Shown one piece after another: positions 8,920-16,146 of a stretch of 64,000 bases of DNA. Made by a program: the position numbers and the translations under genes. The notes beneath the pieces were generated by a model. The model did no database searches, had not been told where the DNA came from, and saw only the letters and a list, made by a program, of their open reading frames with translations. Every line of letters starts with the position of its first letter. The first letter of the stretch is position 1. Source of the DNA: Lewinellaceae bacterium (GTDB lineage: Bacteria; Bacteroidota; Bacteroidia; Chitinophagales; Saprospiraceae); assembly GCA_020636405.1 (NCBI GenBank), contig JACJXW010000004.1, forward strand, positions 1,178,001 to 1,242,000, given 5' to 3'.

Positions 8920-10224
8920 ATGTATAATCGCCAAATAAAGCAAATTATCATTCTAATCTGTTTTTCTTTCGAAGCTGCTGGGTTATTCGCCCAGCAGCCT
9001 CAGCTTGGAATGTTTCAGTCGCGTATTAGCGATAATCCGATAATTGCCGGAGAAGGCATCACCCGGCACCTCATCATGGGAGATAATCTGATGGCTCAGG
9101 GTAAGTTCGAGAACGCCATCCTTTCTTACGACAATGCTATAGCGCAGAACCCCTATTTCGCAGAGGGCTATATCAAAAGGGGAATCGCTAAATACCGTTT
9201 GGGGCGTTTGTCGGAAGCCCAGCAGGATTACGCTTTCGCCACCAGGATCAACCCGTATGTGGGCGACCTGTACGGTTACGGCAATAACCTGCGTAAGTTG
9301 AGGGTCCTGGCTTTTGAACCCTACTTATTGGCTGGCCGCCTGAGCCTGGAGCGTCGGCTCGACTACTACCAGAGGCTTCTGGAACCTGAACTGGCCGGTG
9401 GAGTGGGGGGCGACGCCTCCTCCCGGCTGGGAGCATTGTCTGTGCTTATTGAGCAGTTCCCTGCCGCTCCTGCTTATTATCTGAAACGGGCAGTTGCCTA
9501 CCTCCATATCCAAGAACCCGAACGAGCCGCCGACGACCTCAATAGGGTAAGGGCCATGGAGCCCGATAACGCCCTGGCATACGACCTGCTGGGCCTGGCA
9601 TACGGTGAAATGGAATCTTTCGAACTAGCCGAGAAGGCCTTCGAGCATGCCATCGAGCTGGATCCCACTTTGGCGACAGCCATTTACAACCTGGGTATTA
9701 CCCGCCAGCAGCAGTTGCGCTATCAGGAGGCGCTGGCCTTGTTCGATAGGGCGATCGGTATGGATGCCGGCCTGGAGATCGCTTACTTTAACCGGGCACT
9801 TGTACATAAGGCTATGGGCAATGTCGATGCTGCAATTGAGGATTACGATCACTTGCTTGGGGCGAGCGGAGAGGGGGAGGTACAAATATGGCTCAATCGG
9901 GGAATCACCAGAAAAATGTCGGGGGACATCATGGGCGCCCTGGCGGATATTGAACAGGCCATGAGGCTGGCGCATGAAGACAATGCAGTGCTGTACAAGC
10001 TGCGTGGTAATATATTCTTGTTGCTGGGCAATTATCTGGCGGCAGAGCAGGACTATACCCGGGCTATTGAACTGGCCCCGGGCTTTGCAGAAGTCTTCTA
10101 TAACCGAGGCGTTGCCCGGATACTGGCTTATAACCGGCCGGACGCCTGCCTGGATTTTCAGGAAAGTGCCGATCTGGGTTACAACCGGGGAGCGGAACAA
10201 CTGCGGTATCTGTGCTCCTATTAA
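8920..10224 (+). CDS. Exported tetratricopeptide-repeat protein
   Basis: 434 residues from the ATG at 8920; an upstream TTG at 8911 is also in frame but less likely. A signal peptide (residues 1-25, ending LFAQ) precedes at least eight TPR units. Examples are ILSYDNAIAQNPYFAEGYIKR, then AEKAFEHAIELDPTLATAIY, ALALFDRAIGMDAGLEIAYF and AEQDYTRAIELAPGFAEVFY. The repeats carry the usual small-residue and Pro spacing (A-8, P-32). TPR arrays hold other proteins, so a periplasmic scaffold is likely. No enzymatic domain is seen. It stands alone between two gaps of about 190 bases. Confidence 0.85.
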   Translation: MYNRQIKQIIILICFSFEAAGLFAQQPQLGMFQSRISDNPIIAGEGITRHLIMGDNLMAQGKFENAILSYDNAIAQNPYFAEGYIKRGIAKYRLGRLSEAQQDYAFATRINPYVGDLYGYGNNLRKLRVLAFEPYLLAGRLSLERRLDYYQRLLEPELAGGVGGDASSRLGALSVLIEQFPAAPAYYLKRAVAYLHIQEPERAADDLNRVRAMEPDNALAYDLLGLAYGEMESFELAEKAFEHAIELDPTLATAIYNLGITRQQQLRYQEALALFDRAIGMDAGLEIAYFNRALVHKAMGNVDAAIEDYDHLLGASGEGEVQIWLNRGITRKMSGDIMGALADIEQAMRLAHEDNAVLYKLRGNIFLLLGNYLAAEQDYTRAIELAPGFAEVFYNRGVARILAYNRPDACLDFQESADLGYNRGAEQLRYLCSY

Positions 10225-10418
10225 ACCGATATACAATACTTGAACAGAAGAACTGACGCGCCCTTTCGCAGGGATATCCACCAGGTAAAGAGCTGCCGGA
10301 GTAGTATAAAAAACGATTCATCATTCTCAGCCCTAATATTACGCCCTACTCCGGCCAGCCCTGGTGTCAATCGGATAGAAGACGTACTCTTTACCAAACC
10401 AATCAAAATCAATGTGCT

Positions 10419-11231
10419 ATGAAGAGAGTTATGTTAGTCATGATCTCCCTTACCTTTTTGTTGAGCAGCTGCACCGTTGTCCGTCAGGGCGAGGTTGGTG
10501 TGAAAAGAACTTTTGGCAAATATGCAGACCGCCCCTATACGGAAGGGTTGAAAATGTTTAACCCCTTTACCACTACGATCGTAAAAGTGCCCGTACAGAC
10601 GGAGAATATGGAAGTTGCCCTGAATCTGCCGTCCAAGGAGGGGTTGAACATCAGGGCGGAGATATCCATCTTGTACAATATTCAATCCAACAAGGCTCCG
10701 GACATTCTGCGTTCGATCGGAGACAACTACGAGGACAATGTGATCCTACCCGTCTTTCGCTCGGCCGTAGCTGATGTATCCGCTCGCTTTTTTGCCAAGG
10801 ATATGCATACCGGTGAGCGGGGAACCATCGAGGGAGCCATTCAGCAGCAGATGACTAAACTGCTCGATGGCAAGGGGATCCTCATCGAGGCGGTGCTTAT
10901 TAAGAGCATTCAGTTGCCGCCCAACCTGGCACGTGCCATCGAGGAAAAACTGGAGGCCGAGCAGCGTGCCCTGCGCATGGAGTTCGTCCTGCAGGAAGAA
11001 CGCCGTGAAGCCGAGCGCAAGCGCATCCAGGCCGAAGGCGTACGCGACGCCCAGAACATCATTAGCCAGGGACTAGACCCACAGGTACTGCAGTTCAAGT
11101 CGATCGAGGCTTTCCTGGAACTGGCCAAGTCACCGAACACCAAGGTTATCATTTCCGATGGGGACCTGCCGGTGCTGCTCGGGCCGGAAGGGACAGAGGC
11201 AATGCCCAGTAATACCGGACTGAGAAGATAA
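10419..11231 (+). CDS. SPFH/Band 7 (prohibitin-like) lipoprotein
   Basis: 270 residues. A lipoprotein signal (MKRVMLVMISLTFLLSSC) replaces the usual transmembrane anchor, then a Band 7 domain runs to about residue 190 (GEVGVKRTFGKYADRPYTEGL, PSKEGLNIRAEISILYNI, RSAVADVSARFFAKDM). A charged coiled coil follows (AIEEKLEAEQRALRMEFVLQ). The C-terminal FKSIEAFLELAKSPNTKVII is typical of bacterial prohibitin homologues, which form large membrane-bound rings. Here the assembly would sit on the periplasmic side. A strong terminator follows at 11268, so it appears monocistronic. Confidence 0.9.
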   Translation: MKRVMLVMISLTFLLSSCTVVRQGEVGVKRTFGKYADRPYTEGLKMFNPFTTTIVKVPVQTENMEVALNLPSKEGLNIRAEISILYNIQSNKAPDILRSIGDNYEDNVILPVFRSAVADVSARFFAKDMHTGERGTIEGAIQQQMTKLLDGKGILIEAVLIKSIQLPPNLARAIEEKLEAEQRALRMEFVLQEERREAERKRIQAEGVRDAQNIISQGLDPQVLQFKSIEAFLELAKSPNTKVIISDGDLPVLLGPEGTEAMPSNTGLRR

Positions 11232-11267
11232 ATTTCCTGTCGCCCAGGCATACGCGTTTCCCGGGCA

Positions 11268-11300
11268 GGGGCTATTTTTCAAAAATAGCCCCTTTTTTTT
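11268..11300 (+). terminator. Rho-independent terminator after SPFH gene
   Basis: GGGGCTATTTTT / AAAAATAGCCCC stem with a one-base loop, followed by eight T residues, 37 bases after the stop codon. Confidence 0.85.
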
Positions 11301-11354
11301 GCCCCGGATTTGATAATTTGCCTCTTTTATCCATAACCGTCATTTACTTTTTAT

Positions 11355-12251
11355 ATGCCTACACTCACCATCAGAGGCGTGATCCCTCCCATGATCACCC
11401 CTTTTACACCAGAAGGCGCGGTTGACCTCGCCGCTCATGCAGCCAATGTGCAAAGGTGGAACGAAGCCGGCCTTGGTGGCTATCTCGTCCTCGGATCCAA
11501 CAGTGAAGCCGTTTATCTGAACGAACGAGAGAAGCTTCAATTGATCGAATGTACCTGCAATAACGCCGCTTCCGGCCACCTCATCCTGGCCGGAACAGGA
11601 ATGGAATCCACCCGGGAAACCATCCACCTGACCCGGGAAGCTGCCGGGGCGGGCGCCCACGCTGCTCTTATCATCACGCCTTCTTTCTACCAGGAACAAA
11701 TGAAAGACGATGCCCAGATCCGCCATTTTCAGGCCATTGCCGATGCTTCTCCCATTCCCGTGTTGATGTACAACGTTACCAAGTATACGGGGATCAACCT
11801 TTCACCCCGGGCGGTGGGTATCCTGAGCGAGCATCCGAATATCATTGGGATGAAAGACAGTTCAGGCAGTATCCCCCAGCTGGTACAGTACCAGAAGGCC
11901 GCCGCCGATGGGTTCAACATTTTGGTAGGCACGGCCTCCGCCTGGTATCCCGCTCTGACACTGGGCGTCACCGGAGCCGTCATGGCCCTGGCCAATTGCG
12001 CCCCCGCAGAGTGCGTCCGCGTCCAGCAATGGTTCGGCCAGGGGCGGGCGGCTGATGCAGAAGCGCTCTACCGCCGACTGTTTCCAGTCAATCAGGCGGT
12101 AACCGCTACCTACGGTATCGCCGGGTTGAAATACGCCTGCGCTCTGCGTGGTTACCAGGGGGGCTCGGTTCGAAGCCCACTGCCTGAACTGAGCGAGCAG
12201 CAAAAGGTGGAGGTGAAGGAGATCCTGCGCGAGGCGGGGTTGGTTGGGTGA
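11355..12251 (+). CDS. DHDPS/NAL-family aldolase (4-hydroxy-2-oxoglutarate aldolase-like)
   Basis: 298-residue class I aldolase of the DapA family, cytoplasmic. It has the fold's start (GVIPPMITPFTPEGAVDL) and a GSNSEAVYL loop in place of GTTGE. The catalytic Tyr139 is in PVLMYNVTKYTG and the Schiff-base Lys167 is in NIIGMKDSSG. The GSNSE loop and the MKDSSG motif resemble eukaryote-type 4-hydroxy-2-oxoglutarate aldolases more than dihydrodipicolinate synthases, so I prefer a pyruvate-releasing aldolase. DapA and N-acetylneuraminate lyase activities remain possible. No pathway neighbours are visible, and a repeat-rich gap follows. Confidence 0.85.
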   Translation: MPTLTIRGVIPPMITPFTPEGAVDLAAHAANVQRWNEAGLGGYLVLGSNSEAVYLNEREKLQLIECTCNNAASGHLILAGTGMESTRETIHLTREAAGAGAHAALIITPSFYQEQMKDDAQIRHFQAIADASPIPVLMYNVTKYTGINLSPRAVGILSEHPNIIGMKDSSGSIPQLVQYQKAAADGFNILVGTASAWYPALTLGVTGAVMALANCAPAECVRVQQWFGQGRAADAEALYRRLFPVNQAVTATYGIAGLKYACALRGYQGGSVRSPLPELSEQQKVEVKEILREAGLVG

Positions 12252-12348
12252 GTTGGTCAAGGGAGGAAGGGCCGGGCGGTAATATTTTCGCGCCGCGGGC
12301 CTATTCCTAACGGCAATAGTGCCGCTGGTTGAAAATTACTGATTGTAA

Positions 12349-12586
12349 GGGATTGAGTAGCTGTTCTTCGAAGTCGTTCGGAGACGTTGTTAGGATACCC
12401 AAATTTATACTGACGAACGCCCGCGTTGTCAGTAGATGCTGACCATCTGTGCGTCAGTATATTTGGGTTCGGAGATGTGTGGCGCCACCGTATATCGATT
12501 ATAGTACGCCTGAAGGGAAATTTACGTCTTCGACGCCAAATAAATTTGGCGCACCGAGGCGCATGGCCTAATAGCTACGCAAAACG
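12349..12586 (+). mobile_element. MITE-like element, family A copy 1
   Basis: Non-coding, 238 bases. The ends form terminal inverted repeats: GGGATTGAGTAGCT at the left and AGCTACGCAAAACG at the right (reverse complement CGTTTTGCGTAGCT). Inside is a 70-base core (12398-12467) bounded by CCCAAATTTATACTGAC and GTCAGTATATTTGGG. A second copy lies at 41271-41495. The left flank matches in the same orientation, but the core is inverted. Confidence 0.75.
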
Positions 12587-13611
12587 TTATAATGAGGAAA
12601 ATTCATTAACAACTTTTTTCGCAAGGTTATCCCCCCCTGTCATCAGGGAAAAAATTTAATTTATGCGAATCAGGGGCTAAAGAGCCCTGAAAGGGCCGGA
12701 GGGCAAAATATCAGGCAGATTATACGATACTTTTGGTACGGAGAAATGTGCGATTTTTGACGTGCGATGTGCGATTTTTGATGGGGCTCTTTGGGAGCAG
12801 CCCTTTCGCTTGCCCTACATCGAAAATCAAACATCATAAATCAAACATCATAAATCAAACATCATAAATCAAAAGGGTGGCCTGCTGAAGCAGCCCCCAA
12901 AGTGCTGCCGTTTTCACCTCACATGCTGCACCCTCGATCCCTGCCGCCATCGGCATATCAGGCAGATTATACGATACTTTTGGTACGGAGGAATGTGCGA
13001 TTTTTGACGTGCGATGTGCGATTTTTGATGGGGCCCTTTGGGAGCAGCCCTTTCGCTTGCCCTACATCGAAAATCAAACATCATAAATCAAACATCAAAA
13101 ATCAAAAGGGCGGCCTGCTGAAGCAGCCCCCAAAGTGCTGCCGTTTTCACCTCACATGCTGCACCCTCGATCCCTGCCGCCATCGGCATATCAGGCAGAT
13201 TATACGATACTTTTGGTACGGAGGAATGTGCGATTTTTGACGTGCGATGTGCGATTTTTGATGGGGCTCTTTGGGAACAGCCCTTTCGCCCGCCCTACAT
13301 CGAAAATCAAACATCATAAATCAAACATCATAAATCAAAAGGGCGGTATTGCTGAAGCAGCCCCAAAGTGCTGCCGTTTTCACCTCACATGCTGCACCTC
13401 GATCCCTGCCGCCATCGGCATATCAGGCAGATTATACGATACTTTTGGTACGGAGGAATGTGCGATTTTTGACGTGCGATGTGCGATTTTTGATGGGGCT
13501 CTTTGGGAGCAGCCCTTCCGCCCGCCCTACATCGAAAATCAAACATCATAAATCAAACATCATAAATCAAAAGAGCTTGCCGGATCCCTGCCTCCATCAG
13601 CCGCCATTTAG

Positions 13612-13644
13612 CCTCTGATTCGCATAAGTCATGCGTATCAGAGG
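13612..13644. repeat. Junction palindrome 1 in family D array
   Basis: CCTCTGATTCGCAT and ATGCGTATCAGAGG lie head to head around AAGTC. This is a right terminal repeat abutting a left terminal repeat. The same junction recurs exactly 491 bases later, at 14103. Confidence 0.85.
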
Positions 13645-14102
13645 TTAAAAAGAGCCATGAACGGTTCGGGTTAGAAAAAATCAGCCGGAGGATGCGGCAC
13701 TTTTGATACGGAGGAATGTGCGATTTTTGACGTGCGATGTGCGATTTTTGATGGGGCCCTTTGGGAGCAGCCCTTTCGCTTGCCCTACATCGAAAATCAA
13801 ACATCATAAATCAAACATCATAAATCAAAAGGGCGGCCTGCTGAAGCAGCCCCCAAAGTGCTGCCGTTTTCACCTCACATGCTGCACCCTCGATCCCTGC
13901 CGCCATCGGCATATCAGGCAGATTATACGATACTTTTGGTACGGAGAAATGTGCGATTTTTGACGTGCGATGTGCGATTTTTGATGGGGCTCTTTGGGAG
14001 CAGCCCTTCCGCCCGCCCTACATCGAAAATCAAACATCATAAATCAAACATCATAAATCAAAAGAGCTTGCCGGATCCCTGCCTCCATCAGCCGCCATTT
14101 AG

Positions 14103-14135
14103 CCTCTGATTCGCATAAGTCATGCGTATCAGAGG
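14103..14135. repeat. Junction palindrome 2 in family D array
   Basis: Exact duplicate of the 13612-13644 junction. The surrounding block of roughly 155 bases (13574-13730 versus 14065-14220) looks identical by eye, which indicates recent duplication. Confidence 0.85.
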
Positions 14136-14440
14136 TTAAAAAGAGCCATGAACGGTTCGGGTTAGAAAAAATCAGCCGGAGGATGCGGCACTTTTGATAC
14201 GGAGGAATGTGCGATTTTTGATGGGCGATTTTTGATGGGGCTCTTTGGGAGCAGCCCTTTCGCTTGCCCTACATCGAAAATCAAACATCATAAATCAAAC
14301 ATCATAAATCAAAAGAGCTTGCCGGATCCCTGCCGCCATCGGCTGCCATTTGGCCCCTGATTCGCATAATTTATCCAGGCAGGCTGCGTTTTCCCTGTGA
14401 ACCAAAGTGCTCGCTGCCGGTTCTATTACAGCCTCAAAAG

Positions 14441-15040
14441 ATGAAAAAAGTTGCTATGAAAAACCTTGTCCGGTTCACGCCCTTCATTTATGGGTTAGTA
14501 ATTCTCCTGTTCAGCTGCAATGCCTCACCGGCTACCGGCCAGGACGCCTCGTCTGCCACCGCCACCGGTTCGGCAGCAAATGATCCTTTCACAGAATGGC
14601 CCAAGCCGGTTACTTACATTAAAGGGATTCCCATCTACGAGGAATTTGGCCAGGCGGAGCCCTTCTTTCATTTCGACAATGATACCACCTACGTCATCAA
14701 TTTCTGGGCGACCTGGTGTAAGCCTTGTGTGGAAGAATTGCCCTATTTCGAAGAACTTACCCAAGCCTACCAGCGACAGAAGGTCAAAGTCATCCTGGTG
14801 AGCCTTGATTTCCCCCGGCAGTTCGAGAGTAAGCTCGCACCTTTTGTCGAGGAACGGCAATTGCAGTCCACCGTGATCGCCCTGGCCGATGGCCGCTACA
14901 ACGACTGGATAGACAAGGTATCCACAGAATGGACGGGCGCCATTCCCGCAACCTACATCTACAAAGGGGAAAAGGCCCGCTTCATCGGCAATCCGGTTAA
15001 AAGCATGGCTGAACTGGAAGCGGTGATCAAGCTTTTTTAG
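14441..15040 (+). CDS. TlpA-like exported thioredoxin-fold lipoprotein
   Basis: 199 residues. A hydrophobic leader ends in a lipobox (VILLFSC, residues 20-26), followed by a Ser/Thr/Ala-rich linker. The thioredoxin domain carries the redox centre FWATWCKPCVEELPYFEEL (CxxC) and a cis-Pro region in TGAIPATYIYKG. TlpA/ResA-type proteins reduce disulfides in the periplasm, for example in cytochrome c maturation. It is followed 47 bases later by a second exported thioredoxin-fold gene and is probably co-transcribed with it. Its own promoter may be affected by the repeat array that ends 71 bases upstream. Confidence 0.9.
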   Translation: MKKVAMKNLVRFTPFIYGLVILLFSCNASPATGQDASSATATGSAANDPFTEWPKPVTYIKGIPIYEEFGQAEPFFHFDNDTTYVINFWATWCKPCVEELPYFEELTQAYQRQKVKVILVSLDFPRQFESKLAPFVEERQLQSTVIALADGRYNDWIDKVSTEWTGAIPATYIYKGEKARFIGNPVKSMAELEAVIKLF

Positions 15041-15087
15041 GAATCTGAAACTGATATCATAAATTTTCAACCAAAACCATTAGGAGC

Positions 15088-15774
15088 ATGAAGTACCTTA
15101 ATCTGATCTTTACCCTTGCCCTTGCCCTGTCCTCTTTCGCATGCAAAGGAGACGTCAATCCCGGCCAACAATCCGATGCCACCTCAGTGGAAGCCGCAGC
15201 GCCTGCCAAAATGGTAGCCCTCCAGCCCGATGGAGTAGGGGTGGGCGATAAAGCGCCAGCCTTCAAATTGAAAAATGTGGATGGCAAGGAATATTCCTTC
15301 CAGAATATCAAGGATGCTAACGGCAATGCCCCGAAGGGCTACATCATTATCTTTACCTGCAATACCTGCCCCTATGCTGTGGCCAGCGAGCAGCGCATCA
15401 TTGACCTCCACAAAAAATACGCTCCTATGGGGTACCCGGTGGTGGCTATTCAACCCAACGACCCGGCAGTGCAGCCCGGCGATGGCTTCGAGGCCATGCA
15501 GAAGCGCGCCCAGGAAATGGAATATCCCTTCCTATACCTCTTTGATGAAAAGCAGGAGGTGTTTCCACAATACGGCGCCACCCGCACTCCAGAAGTCTAC
15601 CTGGTTGACAAGAGCCTGACCGTCCGTTACCATGGCGCCATCGATGACAATGTGCGCGATGCGGAAAGCGTGAAGGAGAAATTCCTGGAGAATGCCATTC
15701 AAGCCGTCGATAAAGGGGAGGAGCCAAAGCCGGCAGAGACCAAGGCGATTGGCTGTGGAATAAAGACCGCCTAA
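15088..15774 (+). CDS. Exported AhpC/TSA-type thioredoxin family protein
   Basis: 228-residue lipoprotein (signal ending SSFAC, about residue 19). A peroxiredoxin/thioredoxin-like domain begins at GDKAPAFKLKNVDGKEYSF. Its redox motif is CNTCPYA, followed by EQRIIDLHKKYAPMGYPVVA, NDPA, and RTPEVYLVDKSLTVRYHGAIDD. This matches the widespread family of about 200 residues with a C-x-x-C-P motif that is annotated as thioredoxin family or redoxin. The C-terminus GCGIKTA adds another cysteine, common in this family. It pairs with the TlpA-like gene just upstream. Its partner is not known; a periplasmic reductase or peroxidase role is inferred. Confidence 0.88.
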   Translation: MKYLNLIFTLALALSSFACKGDVNPGQQSDATSVEAAAPAKMVALQPDGVGVGDKAPAFKLKNVDGKEYSFQNIKDANGNAPKGYIIIFTCNTCPYAVASEQRIIDLHKKYAPMGYPVVAIQPNDPAVQPGDGFEAMQKRAQEMEYPFLYLFDEKQEVFPQYGATRTPEVYLVDKSLTVRYHGAIDDNVRDAESVKEKFLENAIQAVDKGEEPKPAETKAIGCGIKTA

Positions 15775-15857
15775 CTGGATTGTATGGAACGCAAACGCCT
15801 GCTACGGACGCCGACTATTTGGGATAGTTCAATTTTCTGTTTCCCCTAGGCCGCCGA

Positions 15858-15924
15858 TCTAACGTTGGACAAGTTCGCGGTTGCGAACACCGAAATCCGA
15901 ACCGAGAACTTGTCCAACCTTAGA
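15858..15924. repeat. Long inverted repeat (hairpin element, family C)
   Basis: TCTAACGTTGGACAAGTTC (15858-15876) is complementary to 15906-15924 with a single mismatch, around a 29-base loop. Weaker complementarity continues outward (GGCCGCCGA with a GTAGCCGCC-like segment). Confidence 0.75.
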
Positions 15925-15950
15925 CGGGTAGCCGCCTTCTGAAAAATGCC

Positions 15951-16015
15951 GTAACTATTCAGCATAACCTAGAAATCGCATTTTCTGCCGATTTTTTCGA
16001 TGATGCTGAATAGTT
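15951..16015. mobile_element. MITE-like element, family B copy 1, with apparent target duplication
   Basis: Terminal inverted repeats TAACTATTCAGCA (15952-15964) and TGCTGAATAGTTA (16004-16016). The element is flanked by AAAAATGCC on both sides (15942-15950 and 16016-16024), as a 9-base target-site duplication would be. A relative is at 63399-63547. Confidence 0.7.
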
Positions 16016-16146
16016 AAAAATGCCTTTGATTTTCAGGTGCTTGCGAATAGCGAACAGCAAATCCCGAACACTCCCGACTAATCTGTGGGCTCCGTTGCGT
16101 AGTCAGCGTTCGCGTTCCACTCGCCTGATTATTCCAGGCGAAATAC

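Larger units (their letters stand above)
12661..14369 (+). repeat. Hairpin-repeat array with terminal inverted repeats, family D
   Basis: The whole array is bounded by a perfect 17-bp inverted repeat (TTATGCGAATCAGGGGC at 12661-12677; its complement at 14353-14369). Seven copies of a unit containing TGCGATTTTTGATGGGG and a partly complementary ACATCGAAAATCAAACATC are present. The motif GGCAGATTATACGATAC starts at 12714, 12961, 13194, 13426 and 13918; two variant copies begin near 13698 and 14189. Spacing is 247, 233 and 232 bases, and the first unit holds an extra 14-base AAATCAAACATCAT. Two internal end-to-end junctions (13612-13644, 14103-14135) divide the array into blocks of four, two and one units. 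A solitary relative is at 42758-43052. Confidence 0.9.
12252..14440. other. 2.2-kb repeat-rich gene-free region
   Basis: No protein gene is supported here. Positions 12349-12586 hold a MITE-like element (family A). 12661-14369 holds an array of long hairpin repeats with terminal inverted repeats (family D). Several open frames run through the array but shift with each 232-233-base unit and encode only the repeat itself. The last 70 bases lead into the thioredoxin gene at 14441. Confidence 0.85.
15775..16146. other. Gene-free region with two inverted-repeat elements
   Basis: 372 bases between the thioredoxin gene and the convergent M56 gene. It contains a long hairpin (15858-15924), a 65-base MITE-like element flanked by 9-base direct repeats (15942-16024), and a short CGCCT/AGGCG hairpin near 16120. 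Confidence 0.75.

Noticed and set aside
12902..14109. Overlapping frames encoding repeated LLVRRNVRFLTCDVRFLMG peptides
   Set aside because: They only read through the DNA repeat. Unit lengths of 232-233 and 247 bases are not multiples of three, so frames shift at each unit. No export signal or domain.
12661..14369. CRISPR array
   Set aside because: The repeated unit is about 233 bases with no short repeat/unique spacer alternation, and there are no cas genes.
12661..14369. Diversity-generating retroelement template/variable repeats
   Set aside because: No reverse transcriptase in the window, and differences between units are not confined to adenines.
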